64,000 bases of DNA, taken from the NCBI GenBank assembly GCA_021904315.1, contig CM038922.1, positions 18,079,347-18,143,346 of the forward strand, read 5' to 3'. Origin of the DNA: Sphagnum magellanicum (taxonomy: Eukaryota; Streptophyta; Sphagnopsida; Sphagnales; Sphagnaceae). The notes below the pieces were generated by a model. It was not told the DNA's origin. It saw only the letters and a list, made by a program, of their open reading frames with translations, and ran no database searches. How positions within the stretch are numbered: position 1 is the stretch's first letter; each line of letters starts with the position of its first letter. The position numbers and the translations under genes are program-made. This document shows, in pieces, positions 1-10,381 of this stretch.

Positions 1-300
1 GCAATATAGTAAGCACATTCCCATTTGAATTGACACTCCTTCACACAAACTTTTCAAAGGTAACATTCAACCGCACATTTATTATCCCTCACATTTGTGG
101 TCTTTCAACTAAATGGTGTTTAGTTTGTTACATGCACACCCACATGATCCTTGCCTATCACATGTGACTTGAATTGTGTTGTTTTTATTAATTCATCTTA
201 GATGTCATGTGCTCCTATGTCAACATTTACATTCATCATTGTGAATACACATACAACACATAATATAAAAATATTCTTAATGATACAATGTAACCAAAAA
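1..300. other. Unassigned AT-rich sequence
   Basis: No coding frame, RNA gene or repeat structure that I can support is visible in these first bases. Confidence 0.4.
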
Positions 301-1366
301 GGAGGATGCACAATCTAATCGAACACCCTGGCAAAACACAGATCCTCACGGAGCTCAAATTGCTGAGGCCCCAAAACTGAATCACGACCCCTGATCTTCT
401 TTCTCTCTTAGACTCTGTTCAAGACTCAATCTGTATGCACACCTAGATCTTCAAACATACACAGTTTGCATTCTTGAAACATTCACCGCTCCGATCATGG
501 AACTTAGAACTTGAATTTTATTCACAGAATGTACTGACTCGGATTGCCTTCAATCTCTGCCGATCTGCCACCCATCGGACAGCTCACAGGACTTGGTCCT
601 TTCAACCAGTGACTCTTGGCACACACATGTTCAACGAGACCACAGACCTGTCTCCTCAACAGAATGCAACATCAAAACCCTGACAGCACTCTTCTTGACC
701 CGAAGCTCATGTACTGCAAACATTGAAGGTGCGAATATATACAAAAACGTCAAATGTACAGACAGCTGAGGGCCATCCTCCCAGCATTCCTCACAGATCC
801 TAGCAGCTCGTGCAAACAACTTCAATCTATCTCTGGTCTCTAGTCTTACTTTGTTACTCCCTCAAACTATGTTTCCTGATGGTAATTACAAGTGTTTGGC
901 TAGTTACTAGCGCAACGGAAAAAGTCTGTAACTAGTCCAATCTTCCTCCAAACCAACCGATCTACCTCTTAATCTACACCTCTCTATGAGCATCTAGCAC
1001 AATCTACCCTCCTCTCCAACAACATGCTCTCTCAAAAACCTTGCCACTTCCTCTACAGCTCTCTCCTTCCGCACCACCCACCATCAGCCACCTCAAAACC
1101 TTTCTCCTAGCCTTTGAATTGCTAGCTCCTCCGCCGCCATGCACTCTCCACCGCCTCAAATCATAATTGCAGCACCTCCTCAAACCATAATTGCGTGCCG
1201 TCTCCCTTACGCGTGATGATCCTCCTTGGTCCTCCAGAAGTAGCCGCCATGCATTCTTGCAGTAAATGAGAATAATGCGCAACCAAACCAGTGATGGTTG
1301 CAAAAATCAGGATTAGAAATAATATAGCTCCATTGTGCGATGACCCGCTGTTCGGTCACAACAACA
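300..1366 (-). repeat. Dispersed LTR-like repeat, copy 1
   Basis: Read on the minus strand from about 1366, this sequence matches the plus-strand sequence starting near 33,990. Shared blocks include GACCGAACA followed by GGTCA, then GCATGGCGGCT and CTTCTGGA. Further on both have a block resembling the U5 end of plant LTRs (TTTTCC then TGCGC, at about 895-935 here and 34,410-34,430 there). The order and spacing of the blocks are kept, so the two are diverged members of one family in opposite orientation. Calling it an LTR is inference; I see no primer-binding site, polypurine tract or clear target duplication. Below about 900 the two copies are hard to align. Confidence 0.5.
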
Positions 1367-1739
1367 CATTCAAACATTTGATTTGAGATCACACAACTTG
1401 AATTATTCTCATACAAACATTTTGAGTTATATTCACACTAGAACTAGTTTCAAATTAACTTACCTCAATTTACTTACAATAACTAGGATCATGTATTTAG
1501 TTAATTTCAAACTTTTGAAAAGTCCAAAATTAACAAATGACCATTATGAAAATTTGAGGAAAAACTTTGATTTGCAAGCCACCAAATTACAAAATTTCAT
1601 AATTAACAATTAAGTCCATAATTAATTAAATACATGTTTAAAACATAACCATGTAACAAATAGAACATTCTTGACAAGTGAAATGATTTGTTACAACATA
1701 TTATTATGCACACTCTTTTCTAACCTACCTAAATATTCA
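1367..1739. other. Unassigned AT-rich sequence
   Basis: AT-rich sequence with no recognisable gene. Short open frames here have no similarity I recognise. Confidence 0.4.
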
Positions 1740-2665
1740 CCCTATGTATTTTTTCTACTTAGGTTATTTTGTTACATTACTTCACATATATACATAATTT
1801 AAGTTACTAATAATTAAGCTACCTTAGACTATTTTTAAATTAGTGTAAGTTTCATAAGTCTATGTGTGGGCTACCATAAGCTAGGTTCCTACATTAATCC
1901 TAAGTTAGTTTAGGCTAATTTAAACCATTCCTAAGCTAGTGTACCTCAACTTAAATTATTCTTAAGCTACCATAGGTTAGGATTTTAAGTTGCTATTAAG
2001 TTTTTCCTAAGCTATTGTACATGAGTTATTATACCCTAGGTTATTACTAGATATTTTGAATTATTCTACTTTAAATTATTGTGCTCTAAATTATTTTATG
2101 TTATTTTATATTATTCCACTTTAATATGTTTTCAACTATTGTAAATTATTCCACCTTAAGCTATTATAGGTTATTTCACCCTAGGTTTTTATTGTCTATC
2201 ATAGGTTATTCTACCTTAGGCTATTTTTTGGTTATTATAAGTTATTGCACCTTAAACTATTATAGGTTATTTTACTCTAGGTTATTATAAGTTATTTAAC
2301 TTTAAGCTAACATATATCATAAAGTAAAATAATTTTAAAAATTTAGAATAACTTACAATATAACCTATGATAACATAAAGTAGAATAACTTAAAATAGTT
2401 TAAAATATAATAACATAGGGTGGAATAACTTAAAATAACATAAGGTGGAATAGTTTAAAATAACTATAAATAATTTGGAATACTTAGTGTAAAATAAATT
2501 AAAATAACTGAAGATGGAATGGCCTATAATAATCAAAGATTGTCTAGAATAGCCTAAAATAATTTTAAATTGTTTAAAATAGTGAAAAAAATCTAAATAA
2601 TTTTTAAAAACACCCTAAAATAAAATAGCTTAAAATGGATAAACCTATAATATTTGAGAATAACC
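1740..2665. repeat. Degenerate TTA-rich repeat field with inverted halves
   Basis: About 1,740-2,300 is a chain of short degenerate units built around TTAGGTTATT and CTAAGCTA. From about 2,330 the same words appear reverse-complemented (for example AATAACCTA and AATAACTTAAA). The field therefore behaves as two arms of a long imperfect inverted repeat built from units of about 12-25 bases. No coding potential is seen. Similar words recur at about 22,700-22,930 and 62,640-63,125. Confidence 0.6.
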
Positions 2666-2944
2666 TAAAATGACCCTTACTACCATTTTAGCCATTTTAT
2701 AGACATGTGAAAATAACAAATAACCATCATAACCACCTTTTTTTTTCCCTTAAATCACCAAGTTGGCTCCATCTCACATAAATGCATGGGCATCTATGTT
2801 ATGTGAAGGCTTAGATGTGTAGCCACAATAGCAACTACTTATACTTGAAAAAAAATTGATTGCCCCGTAGATTTGGAGAGAATTTGATTTCAAGATGATT
2901 TATTGTATAAGATGGAATGGTCAAACTTTTAACATTTTAAGGAG
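2666..2944. other. Junction between the repeat field and element 1
   Basis: AT-rich sequence with poly-T and poly-A runs. The protease frame of the neighbouring retroelement fades out here and nothing else is recognisable. Confidence 0.35.
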
Positions 2945-3133
2945 TTAAATGTTTTTTTTTGGGTCTACATCAATATGTAAAATCATGTAGATTTTCATAA
3001 CACTTACATGATTTGTAATGGTTTGATCAACCATATGTAGGTTATAAGGTGCAGGTTTTGGTTTTGACAGAATTAAGTGTACCTTTTGCTTTTTCGTAAT
3101 AATATTAACTCCAAAACAACCATCTAGAAGCAC
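2945..3133 (-). pseudogene. Ty3/gypsy element 1: protease remnant
   Basis: The minus strand encodes the front part of a retroelement aspartic protease. The motif LLDGCFGVNIIT occupies the place of the catalytic D-S/T/G-G loop, followed by PKPAPYNLHMVD. The matching part of element 2 (17,309-17,578) reads VNIIT then PKPKSAPYHLRMAD, so the two are the same lineage. The Gly-rich active-site loop is altered here (DGC), so activity is unlikely. No pol continues at lower coordinates, so element 1 is truncated just after this point. Confidence 0.65.
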
Positions 3134-5494
3134 ATCTTCAATAAAGTTCTTCCTTACTTGAACCTATATTATTGCCATTTGATGATCAATGGTAATTAAT
3201 GTAACTGCCAATTCTGGTAAAGTAGGTTTTGATGGTATCGAGTTAAAAATGTAGTTTTGATATCAAGAATTGCTTGCAACAATTGTCCCAAGTTCAATGT
3301 ATACTTGGTCCCCAAGACTTGTTTATTAATATCCCTAAAAATTTCTTCTAAAGTATTTTCTATAATAACCTGTTTTGAAATGGTAGGTTGTTGATTTGCT
3401 TCATTGGTTTGATTTCTTTCAACTAGTTGAGTTGTGGCAAGATTATTAAATAATCCAACCCAATTACTCTGCAATGAACCTTCATTGATAATAGTAGGTT
3501 AGTTTTTAGCCCCACTATGTTGTAGCTATCTAATAGTTTCAATGAACAAATCTTGTAGATGCTCTTCTTGTTGCCAATCTTCAACTCCTTTGGCTTTAAC
3601 TAGCTCCCTCTCCTTGAACATTTGTTGTTCCAACTATTGACTACAAGTGGTAATAATAGCTACTACATTAACTGGCATGTTGTCAATTTTAGGTGGTTTA
3701 GATGCTATTATGGCATTAAAACTAACATGTTTAGTTTTGAATATGTTTTGTACCTCAGTTTTTTGGGGGCATTTTCCTAATCTATGTTCTACATTAGAAC
3801 AAATTATACAAGGATAATGAACATGTATTTTTTCTAATTAACATGTTGGGTTTTAGCTCCTGCTATAAATTTTATAGACTTAATTGAAGTGGTTGGCACA
3901 ATTGGTACCTTTTTTTCTATTATGACAAGTTTCAATTGAATGACTAGTTTTACCACAATTGGTACAGGTTAATGTTGATTTAGTTGTTATAGAAGGTACT
4001 ACAAGTTTAACTCCAACATTAGCTTTCGGTATGGTTAATAGAGCATTGTAACTCATATTAACAAGTTCATTTTTTTCACATACTACAATAACTTCTTTAT
4101 GTTCAATTAGGGTGTTTCTCGTCATACCTATAGTTGCTAATCTTAGGTAAGATAATAAACCTACCTTGAAAATAGTGGTGAAAAAAACATCTATTGTTCT
4201 AACCTATAGATAGTTAACTAATTTCAACATGCATTCATGATAAACTTTAACACGTTCGATGGTTTATTGTTGTATGTTGTGCAACTACATGTAAACCTCC
4301 TCATCGTTCTTCACTATTCTAAATCATTTGCAAAATGTTTGCTCCAAATTTTCAAAAGTGCAATTTAGATGGTCTTGAACGTAATTTTTTCCCCATTTAG
4401 AGATACTATCCCTAAAAGTAAAACCAAACAGATTGATGATGTCAAATTTTACTATTTCACCATTAACTTTAATGAACTTTTGAACACTCTAATGTGAGCA
4501 TCAAGATCAGTGTTTTTGACATAGTTTGGATATTGTAGTTTCTTGTATGGCAATTTTGTTGCTAGTTTTGACATAGGTTACACAACAAGTGGTTAATACC
4601 ATGGTGGTATGAACATGTGTGAATTAGGTGCTAACCATCCAAAAGGTTCAACAAGTGGATTAAAAGGTGGCTCTCCAAGCGGATCTCCTCTAAATGAACT
4701 TCCTCTAGGTGAATCTCCAAGTTGTCTTCTATTCAATGGTTGGTGATCAAAAACTTTAGGTATGTGACTTGGTAAACTAATAGTATCATATACAGTGGTT
4801 GGCATTAGTGCAGTAAAAGGTTGTTAAATAGGTTGTCTATCCCTACTAGTCATTGGTTGAACCCTTATAGGAAATTGATTTTCAACAAAGTATGGTATAT
4901 ATGTTGGTGGTACAAAAAGTTGTTTTAAGTACTAGGTACGCATTCCCAAGTACATAACACGTATAATTCCTAAAGATCAAGGGATCAAATCCTTTTGCTC
5001 TAGTTTGATAACCTGGATACAAACTAGGATTTAAAGGCACAAAAGGGGGTATGACATTATACCACATTGGGTATGTTGAAATAGGTAACATACTAGTTTT
5101 AGTTAGTACAATTGGTATAACAAGTTGTGACCAGGTTGTTTGATAGTTAATAGGTACTATCGTATGACCTATATTAGGATTCATGGCTTGAATCCTTAAT
5201 ACAAGCATATTGGGTATTGTTATTGTAGTGGTTGAAAGAGCAAGTTGATGACTATTCATCACCTCCTCCTTAAATAATTGCCTTAACCTATCATCAACAA
5301 ATGGGTAGTGATTGAATAAGTGTCCCATTTGATGACAATATGAGCAAATCATAATTCCAACACCTTGGTTTCCTTTTAAAACCGGTCTATGATGCGGTAC
5401 TTGCAATCATTCACTTGGACCAAGTACTAATTTTGTTGGCCAAGTGCCTTGTGGATAAGTGACTCCCTATTGAACAAATGTGGGTGTTATTTTA
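3134..5494 (-). pseudogene. Ty3/gypsy element 1: gag, C-terminal portion
   Basis: The minus strand holds a decayed gag. Read from high to low coordinates it has a CCHC-like knuckle CSYCHQMGHLFNHY at about 5,305-5,345 in which the last Cys is Tyr, a Pro/Gly-rich linker (4,600-4,800), a capsid-like stretch (4,390-4,570), and a complete zinc knuckle CTNCGKTSHSIETC at 3,925-3,966. Several stops interrupt the frame, mostly TAA or TAG. The knuckle sequences are of a type widespread in land-plant Ty3/gypsy elements (family knowledge). The frame continues beyond the CACTA insertion at 8,705-9,259. Confidence 0.75.
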
Positions 5495-5839
5495 CACTAG
5501 TAGAAATCAGCCAAAATGTAACCACTCCATTTATGACTACATGCGACTTATAGTCGTTTGCGACTAGATTTGGGAATATTTGCAACTACAAGACCAACTT
5601 TCAACTATTTTGGTCATTTTCACAACTATGATGCAACAATTAGAAATTTCATCCTATTGGTTGCATCAATTTTACATTTATTTTCATCCATTAATAAGTT
5701 AATATGTCCCATTAGTCATAATAATCACCAAATTAGTTGCATCCTAAAAGTATTCTACAATGACATAGGGGTGTTTTTAATGTATGTACTAAAATTATAT
5801 ATATAATATGCATACATATATATATTGTTCATATAATGA

Positions 5840-6875
5840 ATTTCAAAATTAATATTTGAACTTTGAATTTTTTTATTCAAATCTGAAAATTGATATTTCA
5901 ATTATAAAAACTGTTATTTTAATTTTTCAAAAAATATATTAGAATTTGAAACTTGATATTTGAATATGAAAATTGTTATTTCAATTGTTTAAAACATTAT
6001 TTGAATTTGAAATTTTTGATTTAAATACGATATTTTGAATTTAAATTCAAAAAGACTTATTTGATTTAAGAATTGATTTTGAATTTTAAATTCATATTCT
6101 CGAATCCACAAATGAGTATTTTCAATTCAGAAAATTAATAATTGATCATAAAAATGGACATTTTAACTTTGAATATTATTATATGAATACAAAAATTTAT
6201 ATTTCAGCTCCAAAAAATTTTCATTTAAATTTTACATAATCATTTGATTCGAACTTGAAATTTAAATTCCAAATTATTTTTTGGATTCTCAAAATTAATA
6301 CTTCAACTCTGAAAATTAGTAATTGAGTCTAAAAATGGACATTTCAATTTTGAATATTGTTATTTGAATATGAAAACTGACATTTCAATTCTGAAAATTG
6401 TTATTTAAATTCAAAAAACTTATTTGCCCTAAAAATTGATATTTGAATTTTAAATTATTATTTTCCAATCTAAAAATTATTATTTCAATTTAAGAAACTT
6501 TATTGAGTCTAAAAATCGGCAATTTGATTTTAAATATTTTTATTTGAACTTGAAATTTGATATTTGAATTCTGAAGTTTTAAATTTAATTTTTAAAAAAT
6601 TATTTGACTTGAAAGTTGAAATCTGAATTCGAAATTATTATTTTGGATTCTCCAAATTAATATTTCAATTCATAAAATTATTAATTGAGTCTTAAAATGG
6701 ACATTTTAATTTTGAATATTATTATTTGAATCTGAAAATTGACATTTCAATTCTAAAATTTGTTATTTAACTTCAAAAAACTTATTTGATCTGAAAATTG
6801 ATATTTGAATTCTGAATTACTATTTTGGAATTTTAAATTTATATTTTAATTCAAAAAATCATTGATTGAGTTTTA
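5840..6875. repeat. ~181-bp tandem array inside CACTA 1
   Basis: The landmark AAAATGGACA recurs at 6,151, 6,332 and 6,694, with a variant AAAATCGGCA at 6,512. The spacings are 181, 180 and 182 bases. Within each unit there are smaller AATTTGAA or TGAAAATTGATATTT subrepeats of about 20 bases. The array spans about 5.5 units and is more than 80 percent A+T by eye. Confidence 0.7.
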
Positions 6876-8084
6876 GGGGTTTTTTCTACTAATGTTATCC
6901 ATAATAAATCACTTTTATAAATAATTATAAAGGATTATGTTTATGAAATCTAAGTGACACTAAATAATTGTTGTTATAACATAGATTTGTATATTATATA
7001 ATTTATATTTTTATATTAGAAGTAATTAATTAAATTATTGTGACATTACTTTAAAATCATTGTAATTACTTTAGATAAGAATTAATTAGTATGCGCAGAA
7101 GTTTTTTGTAATTGAACATAATTATTCACACTCTTTAATTTATAACTTCAAACTTAATTTAAAAATTTGGAAAAATTATAGTGTTGTTAAAATAATTATT
7201 TTACTGATTTTAATTTCACAAATTATTATATAATAATATTATCTTCAAAAATTCTTTGATTAATCATCTATGATAAATATTTTATAGTAATTTTACAGTA
7301 ATTATGAAAATTAATGTTATGTTTAACAAATTATTGTATTTATAGTTAATAATTACCAAAAGAAAAAAATTACTTGACCTATAATAATTTTTACAACAAT
7401 ATGTAATTATACAGTAAGTAATGTAATTAGTTGAATAATAATTTTAAAAAAATTCATGTAAGAATTTACTTTCGAATAACAATTGTTAATTAATTATTTA
7501 TATTTTTTAATTTAAATATTTATTTTTAAAAGTATAGTAATTAATTTAGTTTTACATTAATTATATTATATATAATTCGATCAGATTCTTAAAAAGTAAT
7601 AAAATATTTTTTAATTAATTAATTAATTATTTATTTATTTATTTATGAGTTATGTATTATAACGTATGAATAACTAGATAGCTACTTTATTAATATTAAG
7701 AAGTTATTACTTATTTATGTAATTGATAATGAATAGTGAATATTGTAATGTATAGTTTATAATTTAAATATATGTAAATTTAATCATTATTAACTTAATG
7801 ATTATTTAATTATTTAGTATTTAAATTGTTTTTAAATCTAAAAACTAAGAAAGTAAGGGATGAAGAAAGTTTTGGAATTACAACTTAGTTTGTAAGGAAG
7901 TTGCAACTTCAAAACTTATCCCATATTGTTTGTTCTTCAATCCTATTTTGAACACTATATAAACAAGGGGGGTGTGACCATCCAATTTCACATTAAAAAA
8001 TTTGTGCACATGGGATGAACTAACCAAAGGTTCAACCAAAAACAAATAATGCACAATTCTAAAGTATTTACTTCCCCAACCTAC
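6876..8084. other. CACTA 1 interior, AT-rich
   Basis: Very AT-rich filler within the CACTA element, including an (AATT)n and (ATTT)n microsatellite near 7,612-7,647. No coding frame is seen. Confidence 0.5.
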
Positions 8085-8280
8085 TTATCCTATCTAGCTA
8101 GGTAGGTACCTAGTTTGACCTACCCATCTAGGTCGACCTATGTACCTACCTACCTAAATACCTACCTATATGAGTAAGTATTTAGCTTAGGAAGGTAGAA
8201 CCTACCTACTTACCTTTTTTACCTAGGTAGGTAGGTAAGTAGGTAAGGATTATAGGCACATATTTATGTACCTACCGACC
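8085..8280. repeat. (GGTA/TACC)n region with palindromic arms
   Basis: Runs of CCTACCTA and TAGGTAGG alternate, so the segment can fold on itself. A shorter CTAGGTAGGTAGG run occurs in CACTA 2 near 20,694, next to the same ACATGTGGC words found here at 8,320-8,460. It appears to be an internal feature of this CACTA family. Confidence 0.6.
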
Positions 8281-8704
8281 TAATATTAATATTTTTTATT
8301 AAATTAATTTTTTTAATGTCACGTGGCATATTTACATTGGACCACATGTCATAATATAAAATCATCCAAGTATTTGAATTGAACGTCCTAGATTATTTCA
8401 AAATAATAAGAATAATTCTATATTTTAAATCAAATATTAAGACATGTGGCAACACATGATTTGCCTTCAATTGTGACCAAAATAGTTGCATCTTAGTCGC
8501 ATGTGACAATATGTATACAATGGAGTCAAAGTATGAAATGTATTTGTTGACTTTTTCTTTCATACAATACCCTTTGTCATTTGCAATTAGTTTATCACAT
8601 GCGACTTGTCTTAGGCGACTAAAAGGATTTTAATTACAAAATGTCTCTTGTGACTAAAATTTTGTTGCAAAGAATAGTTGAAAATACATGTTTTTCTTCT
8701 AGTG

Positions 8705-9259
8705 AATTAGGTTCAATAGGTTCTACATGTGGTATAGAAACTGATTGATTAAACAATCTTTGGTCAATTTGATGAAACTGCTCCAATTTATTGAGTAGGT
8801 GAAGTCATTCCATCTCTTAATTAGTGGATACCAAATGAATATTGGTGTGTGGTGTTTGGTTTTGAAAACCAGAAGATGTTATAATTGGTGTAAATGCATC
8901 AATTTTAGGGTTACAAATTGCCATGGTTGTCATATAGATACAACCTCATCAAACAGCTAAATAGGTTCATGATTGTCATCATTATAAACATTCATTACCC
9001 TTGGTTGGGTTATTGTTTATGGTGTTTCTTGATGAGTAATTGAAAGCGTTAGTAAGTCTCTTTGCACAACTGGTTCTATGACATTTTGATGTTCATTAAC
9101 TTCTCCCCTATGTGCTACATCTATGTTTGGTACATTCACAAGTTCATCTCCCATAGGTTGTACTTGATGTTCATCATGTTCTTGTGCATGTTCCTAAACA
9201 AGTTGATATATAACATGTTATAACTATTTTTTAAAACTACTAGTAACTACTCTTGACAT
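8705..9259 (-). pseudogene. Ty3/gypsy element 1: gag N-terminal portion
   Basis: This is the continuation of the gag frame on the other side of CACTA 1. A minus-strand ATG at 9,257-9,259 opens a frame beginning MSRVVTSS, followed by an acidic, His- and Val-rich stretch interrupted by TAA and TAG stops. It runs up to the CACTA border with a segment rich in Pro and Glu. Assignment to gag rests on position and on continuity across the insertion, not on a recognisable domain. Confidence 0.45.
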
Positions 9260-10381
9260 TTTCTAAAATCAATAGGCTCTAGGAAAGCCCTTGCATTATT
9301 TTTTAACATAAGATTTTTTTTAGAATGACCCCTCCTAGTAGTCAAAAGTTTGTATAAAACTTCTTTTACAAATTGAGTGCCTATCTTTCTTTAAAAACTT
9401 TACACTAACCTCACCCTATTCCTAATGTTTTCAAACTAATACAAGATTAGAAATTGAAATCCTAAAGTTTACAAAAAACATGCAAACATGTGACAAATCA
9501 AAATTTCAAACATGATTATTTTTCAAACTTAATCTATTAAAACTATTGAATCTAACCAAAAATTTTAAGTGTGATTACTTTTGAATTCTAATCCACTACG
9601 TGGTCATGAAATGTTAATGGTTTTTCTATTCCCATTAAGGTTGTTCAACTTTTGAATTTTTCAACAATAGGTTCTTAAAACAACAAGTACACATAAGACT
9701 CTAATAAAACTTGAACTAACTACAATCCTAAACTAAACATGTACACATATTGCTCAAAGCTTAAAGGAAATTGGCTGCAAATAGTTGATTCATGTTCCAT
9801 AAATGAATATTAAACACATAATTGAAAAGCTCTTCAATAGGTTTGTCCTCCTAATTCTTACATTAGTTATTTCAACTACAACATTCATGATTGACCATTA
9901 TAAACATTCATTAGCCAGTACCAAGACTAAGAATCCAAATTTTCAAAAAAAAATACACCATGGCTAACTACTTGTTCAACTAATGGTTTTGTAATCCACT
10001 TGTTGGCCAACCTATCAACCTATCTTCCTAACCCAGTAACATTACCTACCATGTTTAATAACTGGTTAAATCAGTACTATAGGTTAATTCAAATAATACG
10101 TTAAGACAACTATTAGGTTTAACAACCTACTTATTTTATCAACCTGCTACCAAATCTAGATAAGAACTCTGATGCAACTTGTATCTACTGATGTGACTAT
10201 AGATCTGATGTAATCTAAGTTTGCTCTTATTGTTGTAACTTTGATGCAAGTTGAATCTGACCTTGTTGAACCTCTTGAATTATGAGTTATATGTTCCTTA
10301 GGTTGTATCTACTCCCCTATTTCTATGGTTGCATATGCATATTCCTAGGAACAAAACAAATTCTACTTGTTTAAAAGTCTA
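9260..10381. other. Spacer between elements 1 and 2, probable LTR/leader remnant
   Basis: This lies between the gag start of element 1 and the end of the extra frame of element 2, where a 3' or 5' LTR would be expected. I could not find TG...CA termini or a repeated partner elsewhere in the window. Confidence 0.3.

Larger units (their letters stand above)
5495..8704. mobile_element. CACTA (EnSpm-type) transposon 1, non-autonomous
   Basis: The left end reads CACTAGTAGAAATC. The right end, reverse-complemented, reads CACTAGAAGAAAAAC. The subterminal zones carry repeated GCGACT/AGTCGC words (5,540-5,575 and 8,598-8,625), as expected for CACTA elements. No transposase frame is visible. The element splits the gag of element 1: coding similarity stops at 5,494 and resumes at 8,705. 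The 3-bp flanks (TTA and AAT) do not match, so the target duplication has mutated or an end has shifted by a base or two. Its right end resembles the left end of CACTA 2 in inverted orientation, so they belong to one family. Confidence 0.8.

Noticed and set aside
5840..6875. CRISPR-like array
   Set aside because: Units are contiguous, degenerate and AT-rich, with no constant repeat and unique spacers; this is a tandem satellite in a plant transposon.
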